DNA of 64,000 bases from the NCBI GenBank assembly GCA_964344685.1, contig CAYFOK010000002.1, positions 124,001-188,000 of the forward strand, in the 5' to 3' direction. This stretch comes from Scalindua sp964344685 (GTDB lineage: Bacteria > Planctomycetota > Brocadiia > Brocadiales > Scalinduaceae). The first letter of the stretch is position 1, and every line of letters begins with the position of its first letter. The notes beneath the pieces were generated by a model. The model was not told the DNA's origin. It saw only the letters and a program-made list of their open reading frames with translations, and made no database searches. Of this stretch, positions 45,410 to 54,385 are shown in pieces. The position numbers and the translations under genes are program-made.

Positions 45410-46702
45410 ATGTTAGCCGTTGAAAAGTCAAAAAAAGCTTTCAGCAAGGCCTTGGAAAGCATTCCCGGCAGTGTAAACAGTCCGGTAAGAGCATTTGGGG
45501 CAGTTGGAGGCGATCCTCTCTTTATAGAATCAGGCCAAGGCTGTTACCTAAATGACATCGACGGCAATAGATATATTGATTATGTCCTTTCCTGGGGTCC
45601 GTTAATTTTAGGGCACCTTGATAAGTCAGTTGTAAAGGCCTTGAAGGACGTACTGAAAAGAGGTACAAGTTTCGGAGCTCCGACGGAATTGGAAACACGT
45701 CTTGCTGAGCTCGTTAAGGAAGCGATGCCTTCAATCGAGAAGATCCGGATGGTTAACTCCGGTACCGAGGCAACAATGAGTGCCATACGGTTGGCAAGGG
45801 GTTATACTAAGAGAGACATTGTTGTTAAGTTTGACGGCTGTTATCACGGTCATGTGGATGCCCTTCTTGTACAGGCAGGTTCAGGGGCTACTACGTTAGG
45901 TGTTCCTACAAGCCCGGGTGTTCCGGAAGATTATGTAAAACATACGTTAACATTACCTTATAACGATCTTGATGTAGTAAAGGAAGTGTGTCGTGAAAAG
46001 GGTGAAGATGTTGCATGTATAATTATAGAAGCTGTTGCAGGAAATATGGGCGTCATTCCACCCAAAAAAGGATATTTAAAGGGTTTAAGGGAAATTGCTG
46101 ATAAATACGGTATCGTTCTGATTTTCGATGAAGTAATGACAGGATTCAGGGTTTCCCACGGGGGCGTACAGGAGTTGCAAAAAGTAACTCCGGATTTAAC
46201 TACTCTTGGTAAGGTAATCGGAGGTGGTTTGCCGGTAGGGGCATATGGTGGTAAGACGGAGATAATGGACTGCATTTCACCAATGGGCCCGGTATATCAG
46301 GCAGGTACGTTATCCGGAAATCCGATGGCAATGGCATCCGGTATTGCCACACTGGAAAAATTGAAAAAGAGGGGTATTTACACAAAACTGGAGAGAAACT
46401 CAAAAAGGCTGGCTGAAGGCCTGAAGAGGTCTGCTGAAGAGGCCGGTATCCCAACTTATCATACACGGGTAGGTTCAATGCTTTGCACATTTTTCAGTGA
46501 AGAGGAAGTAACCGACTATGAGTCCGCTAAAAGGTGCGATACAGAACGGTATGCATCTTACTTCCACGGTATGTTGGAGAAAGGGGTATATTTTGCGCCT
46601 TCTCAGTTTGAGGCGGCTTTTGTCTCGTCCGTGCATAGTGAAGAGGATATAGATGCGACTATTGCAGCCAGCTGTGAAGTTATGAAGTCTTTAAAGAAAT
46701 AA
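45410..46702 (+). CDS. hemL: Glutamate-1-semialdehyde 2,1-aminomutase
   Basis: HemL converts glutamate-1-semialdehyde to 5-aminolevulinate, the C5 route to heme and other tetrapyrroles. It is a class III PLP aminotransferase with LIFDEVMTGFR and PLP-lysine K268 in TTLGKVIGGGLPVGAYGG; the opening SIPGSVNSPVRAFGAVGG and MVNSGTEATMSAIRLARG are classic. The 430-residue length is typical. AGGAAG precedes the ATG. It ends 16 bp before atpZ, so the ATP synthase genes may be partly driven from its promoter. Confidence 0.97.
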   Translation: MLAVEKSKKAFSKALESIPGSVNSPVRAFGAVGGDPLFIESGQGCYLNDIDGNRYIDYVLSWGPLILGHLDKSVVKALKDVLKRGTSFGAPTELETRLAELVKEAMPSIEKIRMVNSGTEATMSAIRLARGYTKRDIVVKFDGCYHGHVDALLVQAGSGATTLGVPTSPGVPEDYVKHTLTLPYNDLDVVKEVCREKGEDVACIIIEAVAGNMGVIPPKKGYLKGLREIADKYGIVLIFDEVMTGFRVSHGGVQELQKVTPDLTTLGKVIGGGLPVGAYGGKTEIMDCISPMGPVYQAGTLSGNPMAMASGIATLEKLKKRGIYTKLERNSKRLAEGLKRSAEEAGIPTYHTRVGSMLCTFFSEEEVTDYESAKRCDTERYASYFHGMLEKGVYFAPSQFEAAFVSSVHSEEDIDATIAASCEVMKSLKK

Positions 46703-46718
46703 GCGGAGAATTCGCGTT

Positions 46719-46955
46719 TTGAATCTGGATGATTCAAGAAGTACATTTCGTGCCCTGGGACTTACAAGCGGGATAGGGTTTATAATGGCTGCCTGTCTTG
46801 CGGGCGGATATTTTGGCGGACGTTATCTGGATTCAAAATTTGGTACGGAGCCGTGGCTGTTGATTGCTTCGCTTCTCTTGTCTTTGACCGGCGGGATTTT
46901 AGAAATCTGTAATATGCTGAAAAAGGCGATGAGAGAAATGGAAAAAAAAGATTAA
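46719..46955 (+). CDS. atpZ: AtpZ/AtpI-type F0 accessory protein
   Basis: A 78-residue protein with two membrane helices (FIMAACLAGGYFGGRYL and WLLIASLLLSLTGGIL) and a basic, charged tail, matching AtpZ, which helps Mg2+/Ca2+ supply or F0 assembly. GG-Y-x-G-G-R-Y-L-D is a family hallmark. The start codon is TTG, with GGAGAA upstream. It opens the ATP synthase operon, 16 bp after hemL. Confidence 0.85.
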   Translation: MNLDDSRSTFRALGLTSGIGFIMAACLAGGYFGGRYLDSKFGTEPWLLIASLLLSLTGGILEICNMLKKAMREMEKKD

Positions 46956-46963
46956 GAGGATTG

Positions 46964-47545
46964 ATGATGGATTTGTATAACAGATCTAACAAATTGTTGA
47001 CGGTTAAAAAGAATTTTGTAAAACAGGCTTTTTATACAACGCTTTTCGTATCGGTATTGATGATACTGGTTTCTTTTCGCTATAAATCCTTTGATATAAC
47101 CCTGAGTCTGGCAATCGGGATTATCATCAGTTTCTGTACATCGCTTGCGTTGTGGCAATTTATAAAATATATGTTCCGGGAACTCAATCCGGCAACTTTC
47201 GCTGAAGAGGGGTTACGTTCATCAAAAAAAGGTTCTACAACAAAGTCTATGTTGTTTACTTTTATGGGCACCGGGAAGATACTGGTGTTGGCCCTGGTCT
47301 TTTATCTTATCTTTGAATATCTGCCAATTCATGTATGGGCCCTTTTTATAGGGGTTTCAATAGTACAGTTGGTCGTGCTTTCGATGGTAATAAGTATTGT
47401 ATTAGTAAACTTTCTTAACAAAGCTAAAGATGATGGCACCATGTATAAAGAGAACCAGTCTTCAGGATTCGATAATAATATTAATATTAAATCAGGTTCT
47501 ACATCGAAAATTCGTTCTCATCAGATAGCTGAGAATGCATTATAG
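46964..47545 (+). CDS. atpI: ATP synthase subunit I-like protein
   Basis: About 193 residues with four hydrophobic segments (AFYTTLFVSVLMILVSF, ITLSLAIGIIISFCTSLALW, GKILVLALVFYLIFEYL and IVQLVVLSMVISIVLV), in the place usual for AtpI, which helps assemble the c-ring. AAGAGGA lies just before; ATG at 46964 or 46967 fits its spacing better than the in-frame TTG at 46961. The C-terminal 40 residues are polar and poorly conserved. Sequence similarity to AtpI is faint, so the call leans on context. Confidence 0.7.
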   Translation: MMDLYNRSNKLLTVKKNFVKQAFYTTLFVSVLMILVSFRYKSFDITLSLAIGIIISFCTSLALWQFIKYMFRELNPATFAEEGLRSSKKGSTTKSMLFTFMGTGKILVLALVFYLIFEYLPIHVWALFIGVSIVQLVVLSMVISIVLVNFLNKAKDDGTMYKENQSSGFDNNINIKSGSTSKIRSHQIAENAL

Positions 47546-47572
47546 TTTATAACTTAAAGAAGGAGTAGAGGT

Positions 47573-48334
47573 TTGACAGAAGAGACACATGGTAGTTCAA
47601 GTGGAGGAGTTCCTGAACTTCCCACATTTTTTGATTTGTTGCCCATAGACAAACATGCTGAAATATTCGGGTTGACGTTGCACCAGTTGCTTCCATTAGT
47701 TATGTCTATGTTGATTATTGGATTTCTTGGCCTTTTTTCAATGATGGCGACAAGGAATCTGAAGAAAATACCGGGTGGAGTGCAGGCTATTCTTGAAATT
47801 TTAGTAGAAGCACTTGATGGTTTCGTCAAATCAATCCTGGGAAGAATGTCTGATAAGTTTCTTCCTTTTATAGGTACGCTTTTCTTATATATCCTGATAA
47901 TGAACTTAATAGGTCAGGTACCGCTGCTTCATTCTCCAACGACAAACTATAATACGACCCTGGCGCTTACCTTGCTGGTATTTGTTGCCACTCATTATTA
48001 CGGACTCAAACATAACGGACCGGTTAAGTACGTTAAACATATGATGGGAGAGCCGAGATGGATGTCTCCAATGCTGTTTCCGCTGCATTTATTGTCGGAA
48101 TTCTTAACACGTCCGCTGTCTCTTTCAATGCGTCTTTACGGAAACCTGATGGGCGGACACACTGTACTGTCAATATTTATAGGGCTTTCTCCCATATTGC
48201 TGGGTTTGATTCCTATACCTATACATTTTCCGTTTGTTTTATTGGATTTACTTTTAGCATCACTCCAGGCCTTTATTTTTGCATTTCTGGCTAGTTTTTA
48301 CATAGCAGGGTCTATTGGAGAGAAACATTTATAA
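47573..48334 (+). CDS. atpB: F0 ATP synthase subunit a
   Basis: Subunit a forms the two proton half-channels beside the c-ring. Five or six membrane segments are visible; the essential arginine lies in LSLSMRLYGNLMGGH, and LLLASLQAFIFAFLASFYI is the conserved last helix. At 253 residues it has normal length. The start is TTG at 47573 with AAGGAG 8 nt upstream; no ATG in frame serves better. Confidence 0.95.
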   Translation: MTEETHGSSSGGVPELPTFFDLLPIDKHAEIFGLTLHQLLPLVMSMLIIGFLGLFSMMATRNLKKIPGGVQAILEILVEALDGFVKSILGRMSDKFLPFIGTLFLYILIMNLIGQVPLLHSPTTNYNTTLALTLLVFVATHYYGLKHNGPVKYVKHMMGEPRWMSPMLFPLHLLSEFLTRPLSLSMRLYGNLMGGHTVLSIFIGLSPILLGLIPIPIHFPFVLLDLLLASLQAFIFAFLASFYIAGSIGEKHL

Positions 48335-48359
48335 TTTTTAAAGAAGGAGGATTTTAAGA

Positions 48360-48623
48360 ATGATTTATTTTGCATGTTTGGCGATTGGTATTGGTATGCT
48401 GGCTTTTGCTTCTTTCGGTTGCGGAATAGGCCAGGGAATTGCGGTTGCCGGAGCTTCATCCGCTGTAGCAAGACAACCAGAACTGTTTGGAAAAATTCAG
48501 ATGCTCATGTTTATTGGTCTGGGATTTATCGAAGCATTGGCAATCTATTCGTTGGTTTTGTCCTTTATCTTAATGGGAAAACTTCCGGACACAGGAGCAG
48601 TTTTAAAAGTACTTGGGCACTAA
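48360..48623 (+). CDS. atpE: F0 ATP synthase subunit c
   Basis: The 87-residue hairpin forms the rotor ring. The loop is ARQPE (37-41); ion-binding residue E58 in FIEALAIY lies near Y63, with Q25 on the first helix. The Ser/Thr after the glutamate that marks Na+-coupled rings is replaced by Ala-Leu, which resembles the H+-type pattern of cyanobacteria, so proton coupling is predicted. AAGGAGG precedes the ATG at good spacing, the strongest ribosome site of the operon, as expected for the most abundant subunit. Confidence 0.95.
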   Translation: MIYFACLAIGIGMLAFASFGCGIGQGIAVAGASSAVARQPELFGKIQMLMFIGLGFIEALAIYSLVLSFILMGKLPDTGAVLKVLGH

Positions 48624-48740
48624 TATAAATTCAAAACCTTTCGCGGTATGCCTGACGTGTTAATACCGAAACAGCATGTCCGTGCAAAGACTTATTGAAC
48701 TGGTGCAGTAAGATAAAAGCGGTAACAAGGGAGAATAAAT

Positions 48741-49247
48741 GTGGGGAATTTATTAAATGCTTTAGGCGTTGATTTCAAAATGGTCTTCATTCAGGCAATA
48801 GGTTTTTTGCTTCTGTTGTGGCTGATGAAGAAGTTTCTCTTCGGCAAGATTAAGGACGTAATAAAATCCAGGGCTGATGAGATAAAAGATACGTACAAGA
48901 AAAGCGAAGATGATAGAGCTGAAGCTGAAAGGCTGAAAGTAGAGTATCAGCAAAAAGCGGTAAAAGCTGACGAAGCTGCTGAGGCAAAGATCCAGGCTGC
49001 AGTAGACAAGGCCAAGGGCGTCAGTGACGAAATGATGAAGGAGGCGCAACAGGCCGTCGCAGATGAGAAAGCCAGGGCTCAGATGAATATCGACATGGAA
49101 AGAAAGAAAGCACTGGCAGAAGTAAGAAACCAGGTTGTTGATCTGACAATTCTTTCAACCTCAAAGTTGATTGAACAGTCGACAGAACGTGAAACAGCAG
49201 AGAAATTAGTGGATGATGTTATAAAGGGAGTGGGGAAACTGTCTTGA
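48741..49247 (+). CDS. atpF: F0 ATP synthase subunit b
   Basis: The peripheral stalk subunit: one N-terminal membrane helix (FIQAIGFLLLLWLMKKFLF) then a long charged coiled coil rich in A, K and E (ADEIKDTYKKSEDDRAEAER and onwards). At 168 residues it is normal. The start is GTG at 48741, since an overlapping ATG two bases earlier reads into a stop. Only one b gene is present, not a b/b' pair. AAGGGAG lies upstream. Confidence 0.92.
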   Translation: MGNLLNALGVDFKMVFIQAIGFLLLLWLMKKFLFGKIKDVIKSRADEIKDTYKKSEDDRAEAERLKVEYQQKAVKADEAAEAKIQAAVDKAKGVSDEMMKEAQQAVADEKARAQMNIDMERKKALAEVRNQVVDLTILSTSKLIEQSTERETAEKLVDDVIKGVGKLS

Positions 49248-49795
49248 TACAAGAGAGCTTAGTAGAAGGTTATGCACAGGCCTTGTTTGAAGTGGCCGTT
49301 GACAAGGGCGATACCGGAGATATAGAAAAAGATCTTGATGGTATTAAGCAGCAGCTTAGTACACATAAGGAATTTCGTGGTATTCTGTACCATCCATCAA
49401 TTACAAAAGCTGATAAAAAAGATATTGTTGATAAGGTCATTGTGTCTCAGTGTTCCAGTAAGTGGGTTAAGAACCTTCTCTGTGTTCTTATTGATAAGCG
49501 CAGGGAGAGGGTGCTGGATTATCTGCCGGACGCATACAAAAGCGTTGCAGGACGAATAAGGGGTATTATACCCGTAAAAGTTCAAACAGCAATCCCATTG
49601 ACCGAAGACAGGCTTACTAAATTGAAGAAAAAGCTTGAAAAACTGACGAATAAAAAAGTAGAGATAGAAACTGAAGTTAATAAAGATATCATTGGTGGAA
49701 TGATAATCAGAATTGAAAATAAAATAATTGATGGAAGTATCGTTAACCATCTGAAAAATTTAAAAAAGAGTTTGTTAAAGACAGCCTTTGCTTAA
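49244..49795 (+). CDS. atpH: F1 ATP synthase subunit delta
   Basis: Delta joins the b stalk to the top of the alpha-beta hexamer. The N-terminal helical domain (VEGYAQALFEVA) and the C-terminal DKDIIGGM-like motif (NKDIIGGMIIRIENKIIDGSI) are typical. The start is TTG, overlapping the atpF stop as TTGA, so translation is coupled. Length 183 is normal. Confidence 0.93.
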   Translation: MIQESLVEGYAQALFEVAVDKGDTGDIEKDLDGIKQQLSTHKEFRGILYHPSITKADKKDIVDKVIVSQCSSKWVKNLLCVLIDKRRERVLDYLPDAYKSVAGRIRGIIPVKVQTAIPLTEDRLTKLKKKLEKLTNKKVEIETEVNKDIIGGMIIRIENKIIDGSIVNHLKNLKKSLLKTAFA

Positions 49796-49827
49796 GGGCG
49801 TTTTCATTTTGTGGGGGTATATGAGGT

Positions 49828-51336
49828 ATGACTGTAAGACCAGATGAAGTTGCTTCGATAATAAAGCAGGAAATTGAGAAGTACGAAGATAAATTAAAGA
49901 TGGAGAGCGTTGGTACAGTTCTTCAGGTAGGAGATGGTGTTGCCAGGGTTTACGGGCTGGATGACTGCATGTCAAACGAATTGCTGGAGTTTCCGGGAGG
50001 AACTTACGGAATAGCCCTTAACCTGGAAGAGGACAATGTCGGATGCGTTTTGCTGGGCTCCGATAAAGAAATAAAGGAAGGCGATACCGTGAAGACGACA
50101 GGAAGAATTGTAGAAGTTCCTGTCGGAGAAGGTATGCTCGGAAGAGTTGTTAACGCACTCGGACAGCCAGTCGATGGAAAAGGGCCAATAGTTTCAGATC
50201 AGTCTCGGCCAGTCGAAGGTCCTGCACCAAACGTTGTCGAAAGGCAGCCGGTTGTTCAGCCGTTGCAAACAGGTATAAAGGCTATCGATTCCATGATACC
50301 GATTGGCAGAGGTCAGAGAGAATTGATAATTGGCGACAGGCAGACCGGTAAGACGGCGATCCTCATTGATACAATCCTGAACCAGAAGGGAACGGGAGTC
50401 ATCAGTATATATGTGGCGATCGGACAGAAACTTTCTACTGTAGCGGGTGTAATTAAAACTCTTGAAGAAAAAGGTGCTATGGAGAATTCAATCGTTGTTG
50501 TTGCTTCTGCAAGTGATCCTGCACCTATGCAATATCTTGCTCCCTATTCAGGCTGTGCAATGGGAGAATACTTCAGAGATAAAGGCGGACATGCTGTTAT
50601 TATGTATGACGATCTTTACAAACATGCTGTTGCGTATAGACAGGTCTCATTACTTCTCAGAAGGCCGCCTGGCAGAGAGGCATTCCCCGGAGATATTTTT
50701 AATCTTCATTCCCGTCTGCTGGAAAGGGCTGCTAAATTAAATGATGATCTTGGTGGTGGATCTCTGACTGCTCTTCCGGTAGTGGAGACTCAAGCCGGTG
50801 ACTATGCCGCTTATATTCCTACTAACGTTATATCGATTACAGACGGACAGATTTATCTTGAGAGTGACCTTTTCAACTCAGGTGTTCGTCCCGCTATCAG
50901 TGTTGGATTGTCAGTATCAAGAGTAGGTGGAAACGCACAGATTCCTGCAATGAAGAAGGTTGCCGGGGCATTGCGACTTAACCTGGCCCAACATAGAGAG
51001 CTGGCGGCATTTGCCCAGTTTGGTTCAGAGCTGGATAAGGCAACACAAGATCAGTTGTCCAGGGGTGAAAGGTTGATTGAGATATTGAAACAACCTCAGT
51101 ATTTACCGGCACCGGTGGAGGAACAGGTTATAATGATCTTCGCAGCTATTAATGGCCATCTGGATGATATACCGACTGAAAGAATCAAAGAATTTGAAGG
51201 CAACTTCCTGCAGGATATAAGAGATAAACATTCAGGAATTGCCATGACGATAAAAGAGAAGAAGAAGATTGATGAGGATACTGCAAGTAACCTGAACAGG
51301 GTAATCACAGAATTTAAGAAAGAATTTAACGCTTAA
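49828..51336 (+). CDS. atpA: F1 ATP synthase subunit alpha
   Basis: A non-catalytic nucleotide-binding subunit of F1. Walker A GDRQTGKT (169-176), VYVAIGQK-type segment (IYVAIGQK), and PAISVGLSVSRVGGNAQ with the arginine finger. At 502 residues it is normal. The N-terminal RPDEVASIIKQEIEKY helix contacts delta. GAGGT lies a few bases before the ATG. Confidence 0.98.
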   Translation: MTVRPDEVASIIKQEIEKYEDKLKMESVGTVLQVGDGVARVYGLDDCMSNELLEFPGGTYGIALNLEEDNVGCVLLGSDKEIKEGDTVKTTGRIVEVPVGEGMLGRVVNALGQPVDGKGPIVSDQSRPVEGPAPNVVERQPVVQPLQTGIKAIDSMIPIGRGQRELIIGDRQTGKTAILIDTILNQKGTGVISIYVAIGQKLSTVAGVIKTLEEKGAMENSIVVVASASDPAPMQYLAPYSGCAMGEYFRDKGGHAVIMYDDLYKHAVAYRQVSLLLRRPPGREAFPGDIFNLHSRLLERAAKLNDDLGGGSLTALPVVETQAGDYAAYIPTNVISITDGQIYLESDLFNSGVRPAISVGLSVSRVGGNAQIPAMKKVAGALRLNLAQHRELAAFAQFGSELDKATQDQLSRGERLIEILKQPQYLPAPVEEQVIMIFAAINGHLDDIPTERIKEFEGNFLQDIRDKHSGIAMTIKEKKKIDEDTASNLNRVITEFKKEFNA

Positions 51337-51403
51337 TATCAATGGCAGTTTTTCCGTTATACATAATTCGCAGTTAACGGAATAATCATATAAAGAAAGT
51401 GCT

Positions 51404-52303
51404 ATGGAAAGTACCAGAGATATAAAAAACAGAATCAAAAGTATTACAAACATCAAGCAGATTACTCGTGCAATGGAGATGGTTGCCGCTAATCGGCTTA
51501 AGAAAGCTGAAGGCAGGGCACTGTCCTCTCGTCCGTATACTCAGAACATTACATCTATACTGAGTAATCTGACTGAGTCTACCCCTGAAAAGGCACATTT
51601 CTGTGAGCCGAAAGATGAGGTAAAGAAGATTATGGTCTTATTGATTACCTCTGATAAGGGATTGTGCGGTGCGTATAATACAAATGCTATACAGTATGCG
51701 CTTAAGTTTCTTAAAGAGAACTCCCAGAAGGAAATATCTCTGCATTTGATGGGTAAGAAGGGGAATATCTTCTTTCAGAACAAACCCTTTACGATCGGGG
51801 AGTATTATACCGAGACGGTGGAAGAGATAGGGCTCTCATCACTGAAGGCAGGAGATCATAAAGTCTCTCAAATAGTCGCAAAGATGATTAAAGACTTTGA
51901 AGAAGGCAATTTTGATGAGATCCATCTGTTTTACACGAAATTCAAAACCGTGATGAAATCTGATCCTGCCCGGGTCAGGCTATTGCCTTTAGAAAATATT
52001 GATGCAGGTGCCGGAGAGGCTGAAGGCAAGAAAGCGTTGCAGGGAGACTGCATTCTAGAGCCGTCGTCAGAAGTAATCTTTTCGAAGCTGCTGCCTAAAT
52101 ATCTTGAATGCCAGTTACGTCAGGCGATTTTTGAATCGTTAACGGCAGAATATGCGGCGCGGAGAGTTGCGATGATTGCTGCGTCAGAAAATGCGGAAGA
52201 GATAATAGGTGAGCTTACTCAGGTGTATAACAAAGCAAGGCAGGAGGCTATTACCAAGGAACTGCTGGAAGTTGTGTCTGGGGCAGAGGCAATGGCAGGC
52301 TAA
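51404..52303 (+). CDS. atpG: F1 ATP synthase subunit gamma
   Basis: The rotating central shaft of F1. The N-terminal helix (RDIKNRIKSITNIKQITRAMEMVAA) and C-terminal helix (EYAARRVAMIAASENAEEII type) form the coiled coil; ITSDKGLCGAYN is the conserved central strand. At 299 residues it is slightly long but normal. AAAGAAAG precedes the ATG. Confidence 0.97.
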   Translation: MESTRDIKNRIKSITNIKQITRAMEMVAANRLKKAEGRALSSRPYTQNITSILSNLTESTPEKAHFCEPKDEVKKIMVLLITSDKGLCGAYNTNAIQYALKFLKENSQKEISLHLMGKKGNIFFQNKPFTIGEYYTETVEEIGLSSLKAGDHKVSQIVAKMIKDFEEGNFDEIHLFYTKFKTVMKSDPARVRLLPLENIDAGAGEAEGKKALQGDCILEPSSEVIFSKLLPKYLECQLRQAIFESLTAEYAARRVAMIAASENAEEIIGELTQVYNKARQEAITKELLEVVSGAEAMAG

Positions 52304-52437
52304 ATGTTGGTGGGTTCCATCTGCACGCTTATGCGTTTAAATATAAGGAGTTATTTAATTAAGAGATCAGAATTGATTTTGAGTGATAATATAAAAATTA
52401 ATGATAATAGTATTGTAAGGAAAGAGAGGTAATTACG

Positions 52438-53841
52438 TTGAAAAAAGGGGAAGTAGTACAAATCATTGGTCCTGTGGTAGACGTGAGGTTTGCCCCAGGG
52501 GACCTTTCTCCCATTCGAAATGCCTTGAAGATCGAGGATAAAAAGAGAGATATCAGCCTTGTCGCAGAGGTGGCACAGCATATAGGAAACGATACTGCCA
52601 GATGTGTCGCACTGGCTCCGACAGACGGTATGGTAAGGGGAATGGAAGTTACAGATACAGGAGAACCGATATCAGTGCCGGTAGGTCCGGAAGTACTGGG
52701 CAGAATATTCAACCTGCTCGGAGAGCCGCTTGACAATATTGGCGACGTAAAGGCAAAGCAACATTATCCGATTCATCGCCCTGCACCAACTTTTGAGGAA
52801 AGGGAGGCGGTAACCACGGTTTTTGAAACCGGCCTTAAGGTTGTTGACCTGCTCGCTCCTTTTGCAAAGGGTGGAAAGGTTGGTCTGTTTGGTGGTGCGG
52901 GTGTGGGAAAAACCGTTCTAATTATGGAGCTGATCAAAAGTATTGCCAGTGAGCATGGAGGATTCTCAGTTTTCTCCGGTGTGGGTGAAAGAACAAGAGA
53001 GGGAAATGACCTCTGGCTTGAAATGAAGGAATCCGGTGTTTTAGATAAGACCGTTCTGATGTTTGGCCAGATGAATGAACCTCCGGGTGCAAGATTAAGA
53101 GTTGCCCTGTCAGGACTCACCATGGCAGAGTATTTCAGAGATTCTGAGGGGCAGGATGTGCTGCTGTTCATTGACAACATCTTCCGTTTTGTACAGGCGG
53201 GCTCGGAAGTATCAGCGCTGTTGGGACGTATGCCATCTGCTGTTGGTTATCAGCCAACTCTGGCCAATGAGATGGGAGACTTGCAGGAGAGAATTACGTC
53301 AACCAAGAAAGGTTCTATCACTTCGATGCAGGCTATATATGTACCTGCGGATGACTTTACAGATCCTGCTCCGGTTGCCACATTCCCTCACTTGGATTCT
53401 ACAATATGGCTGTCCAGGCAGATTGCTGAGATGGGTATTTATCCAGCAGTTGATCCTTTGAAATCAACTTCGCGTATTCTTGACCCTCTAATTGTCGGAG
53501 ATGAGCACTATACTGCCGCCAGAGAAACGCAGAAGGTCTTGCAGCGCTATAACGATCTGCAGGATTTCATTGCCATTTTGGGTATGGAAGAGCTGTCGGA
53601 AGAGGACAAACTGATTGTGGGCAGGGCCAGAAGGTTACAGAGATTCCTGTCGCAGCCGTTCTTTGTGGCAGAACAGTTTACGGGAATAAAAGGTAAATAC
53701 GTTAAGATTGAGGATACCGTTAAAAGTATTAAAGAAATTCTTGACGGTAAACACGATCATCTTCCGGAACAGGCATTCTACATGGTGGGCGGTATAGAAG
53801 AGGTTGTAGCAAAGGCAAAAGAGATGGAAGCTAAATCGTAA
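52438..53841 (+). CDS. atpD: F1 ATP synthase subunit beta
   Basis: The catalytic subunit. Walker A is GGAGVGKT (152-159), followed by GVGERTREGNDLW with the catalytic glutamate, and a DELSEED-type loop that reads MEELSEEDK. The start is TTG at 52438 behind an AGAGAGG, with no in-frame ATG near. Length 467 is normal. A 134-bp AT-rich gap separates it from atpG, longer than other gaps in the operon. Confidence 0.98.
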   Translation: MKKGEVVQIIGPVVDVRFAPGDLSPIRNALKIEDKKRDISLVAEVAQHIGNDTARCVALAPTDGMVRGMEVTDTGEPISVPVGPEVLGRIFNLLGEPLDNIGDVKAKQHYPIHRPAPTFEEREAVTTVFETGLKVVDLLAPFAKGGKVGLFGGAGVGKTVLIMELIKSIASEHGGFSVFSGVGERTREGNDLWLEMKESGVLDKTVLMFGQMNEPPGARLRVALSGLTMAEYFRDSEGQDVLLFIDNIFRFVQAGSEVSALLGRMPSAVGYQPTLANEMGDLQERITSTKKGSITSMQAIYVPADDFTDPAPVATFPHLDSTIWLSRQIAEMGIYPAVDPLKSTSRILDPLIVGDEHYTAARETQKVLQRYNDLQDFIAILGMEELSEEDKLIVGRARRLQRFLSQPFFVAEQFTGIKGKYVKIEDTVKSIKEILDGKHDHLPEQAFYMVGGIEEVVAKAKEMEAKS

Positions 53842-53998
53842 ATTTTCTTCCTCCAGACAGGTTTTATTTGTGAACTGCAGAGGAATGTTTTCCCGCTTGC
53901 CCGCCCGGCAACATCGTTGGGACGGGTACTTATTCGGGAAGATAGCCTTCCACTATTAATTAGTTTAAGCGTTCTATTAACGAGGTTAATTTAAAATA

Positions 53999-54265
53999 AT
54001 GGCAGAGAGTACTTATAATTTAGATGTAATCACTCCGGAAAAAATAGTCTATAGCAAGGAGGTAACTGCTATAGTTGCCCATGGTACAAGCGGGTATCTT
54101 GGCGTTCTGGCTCATCATACTCCTCTTGTAACGTCACTTGAGCCGGGTTCGTTCAAAATTACCGAACCTGGTGAAAAAGTAGTTACAATGGATCTGGGAG
54201 GAGGCTTTATGGAGGTGAGAGGAAATAAGGTCGTTGTTTTAGCTGATTCTGTTGAAGAGCAGTAA
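53999..54265 (+). CDS. atpC: F1 ATP synthase subunit epsilon, short form
   Basis: The 88 residues comprise the N-terminal beta-sandwich only (LDVITPEKIVYSKEV, GYLGVLAHHTPLV, GGGFMEVRGNKVVVLADS) and stop at VEEQ. Most bacterial epsilons have about 135 residues with a C-terminal helical hairpin that inhibits ATP hydrolysis. The frame carries a genuine TAA and the following sequence does not resume, so this is a natural short form as in some green sulfur bacteria and Bacteroidetes. It lies 157 bp after atpD. Confidence 0.93.
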   Translation: MAESTYNLDVITPEKIVYSKEVTAIVAHGTSGYLGVLAHHTPLVTSLEPGSFKITEPGEKVVTMDLGGGFMEVRGNKVVVLADSVEEQ

Positions 54266-54385
54266 ATTTTTTAGTGGTATACATCAATATCATTTAATTA
54301 AGCTGTAGAGTAAGACCTTAGCCCTCCATGACAACATAACAATTATAGACTGCCTCCAGAGGTTTACATTGTAGATAGATGAATT

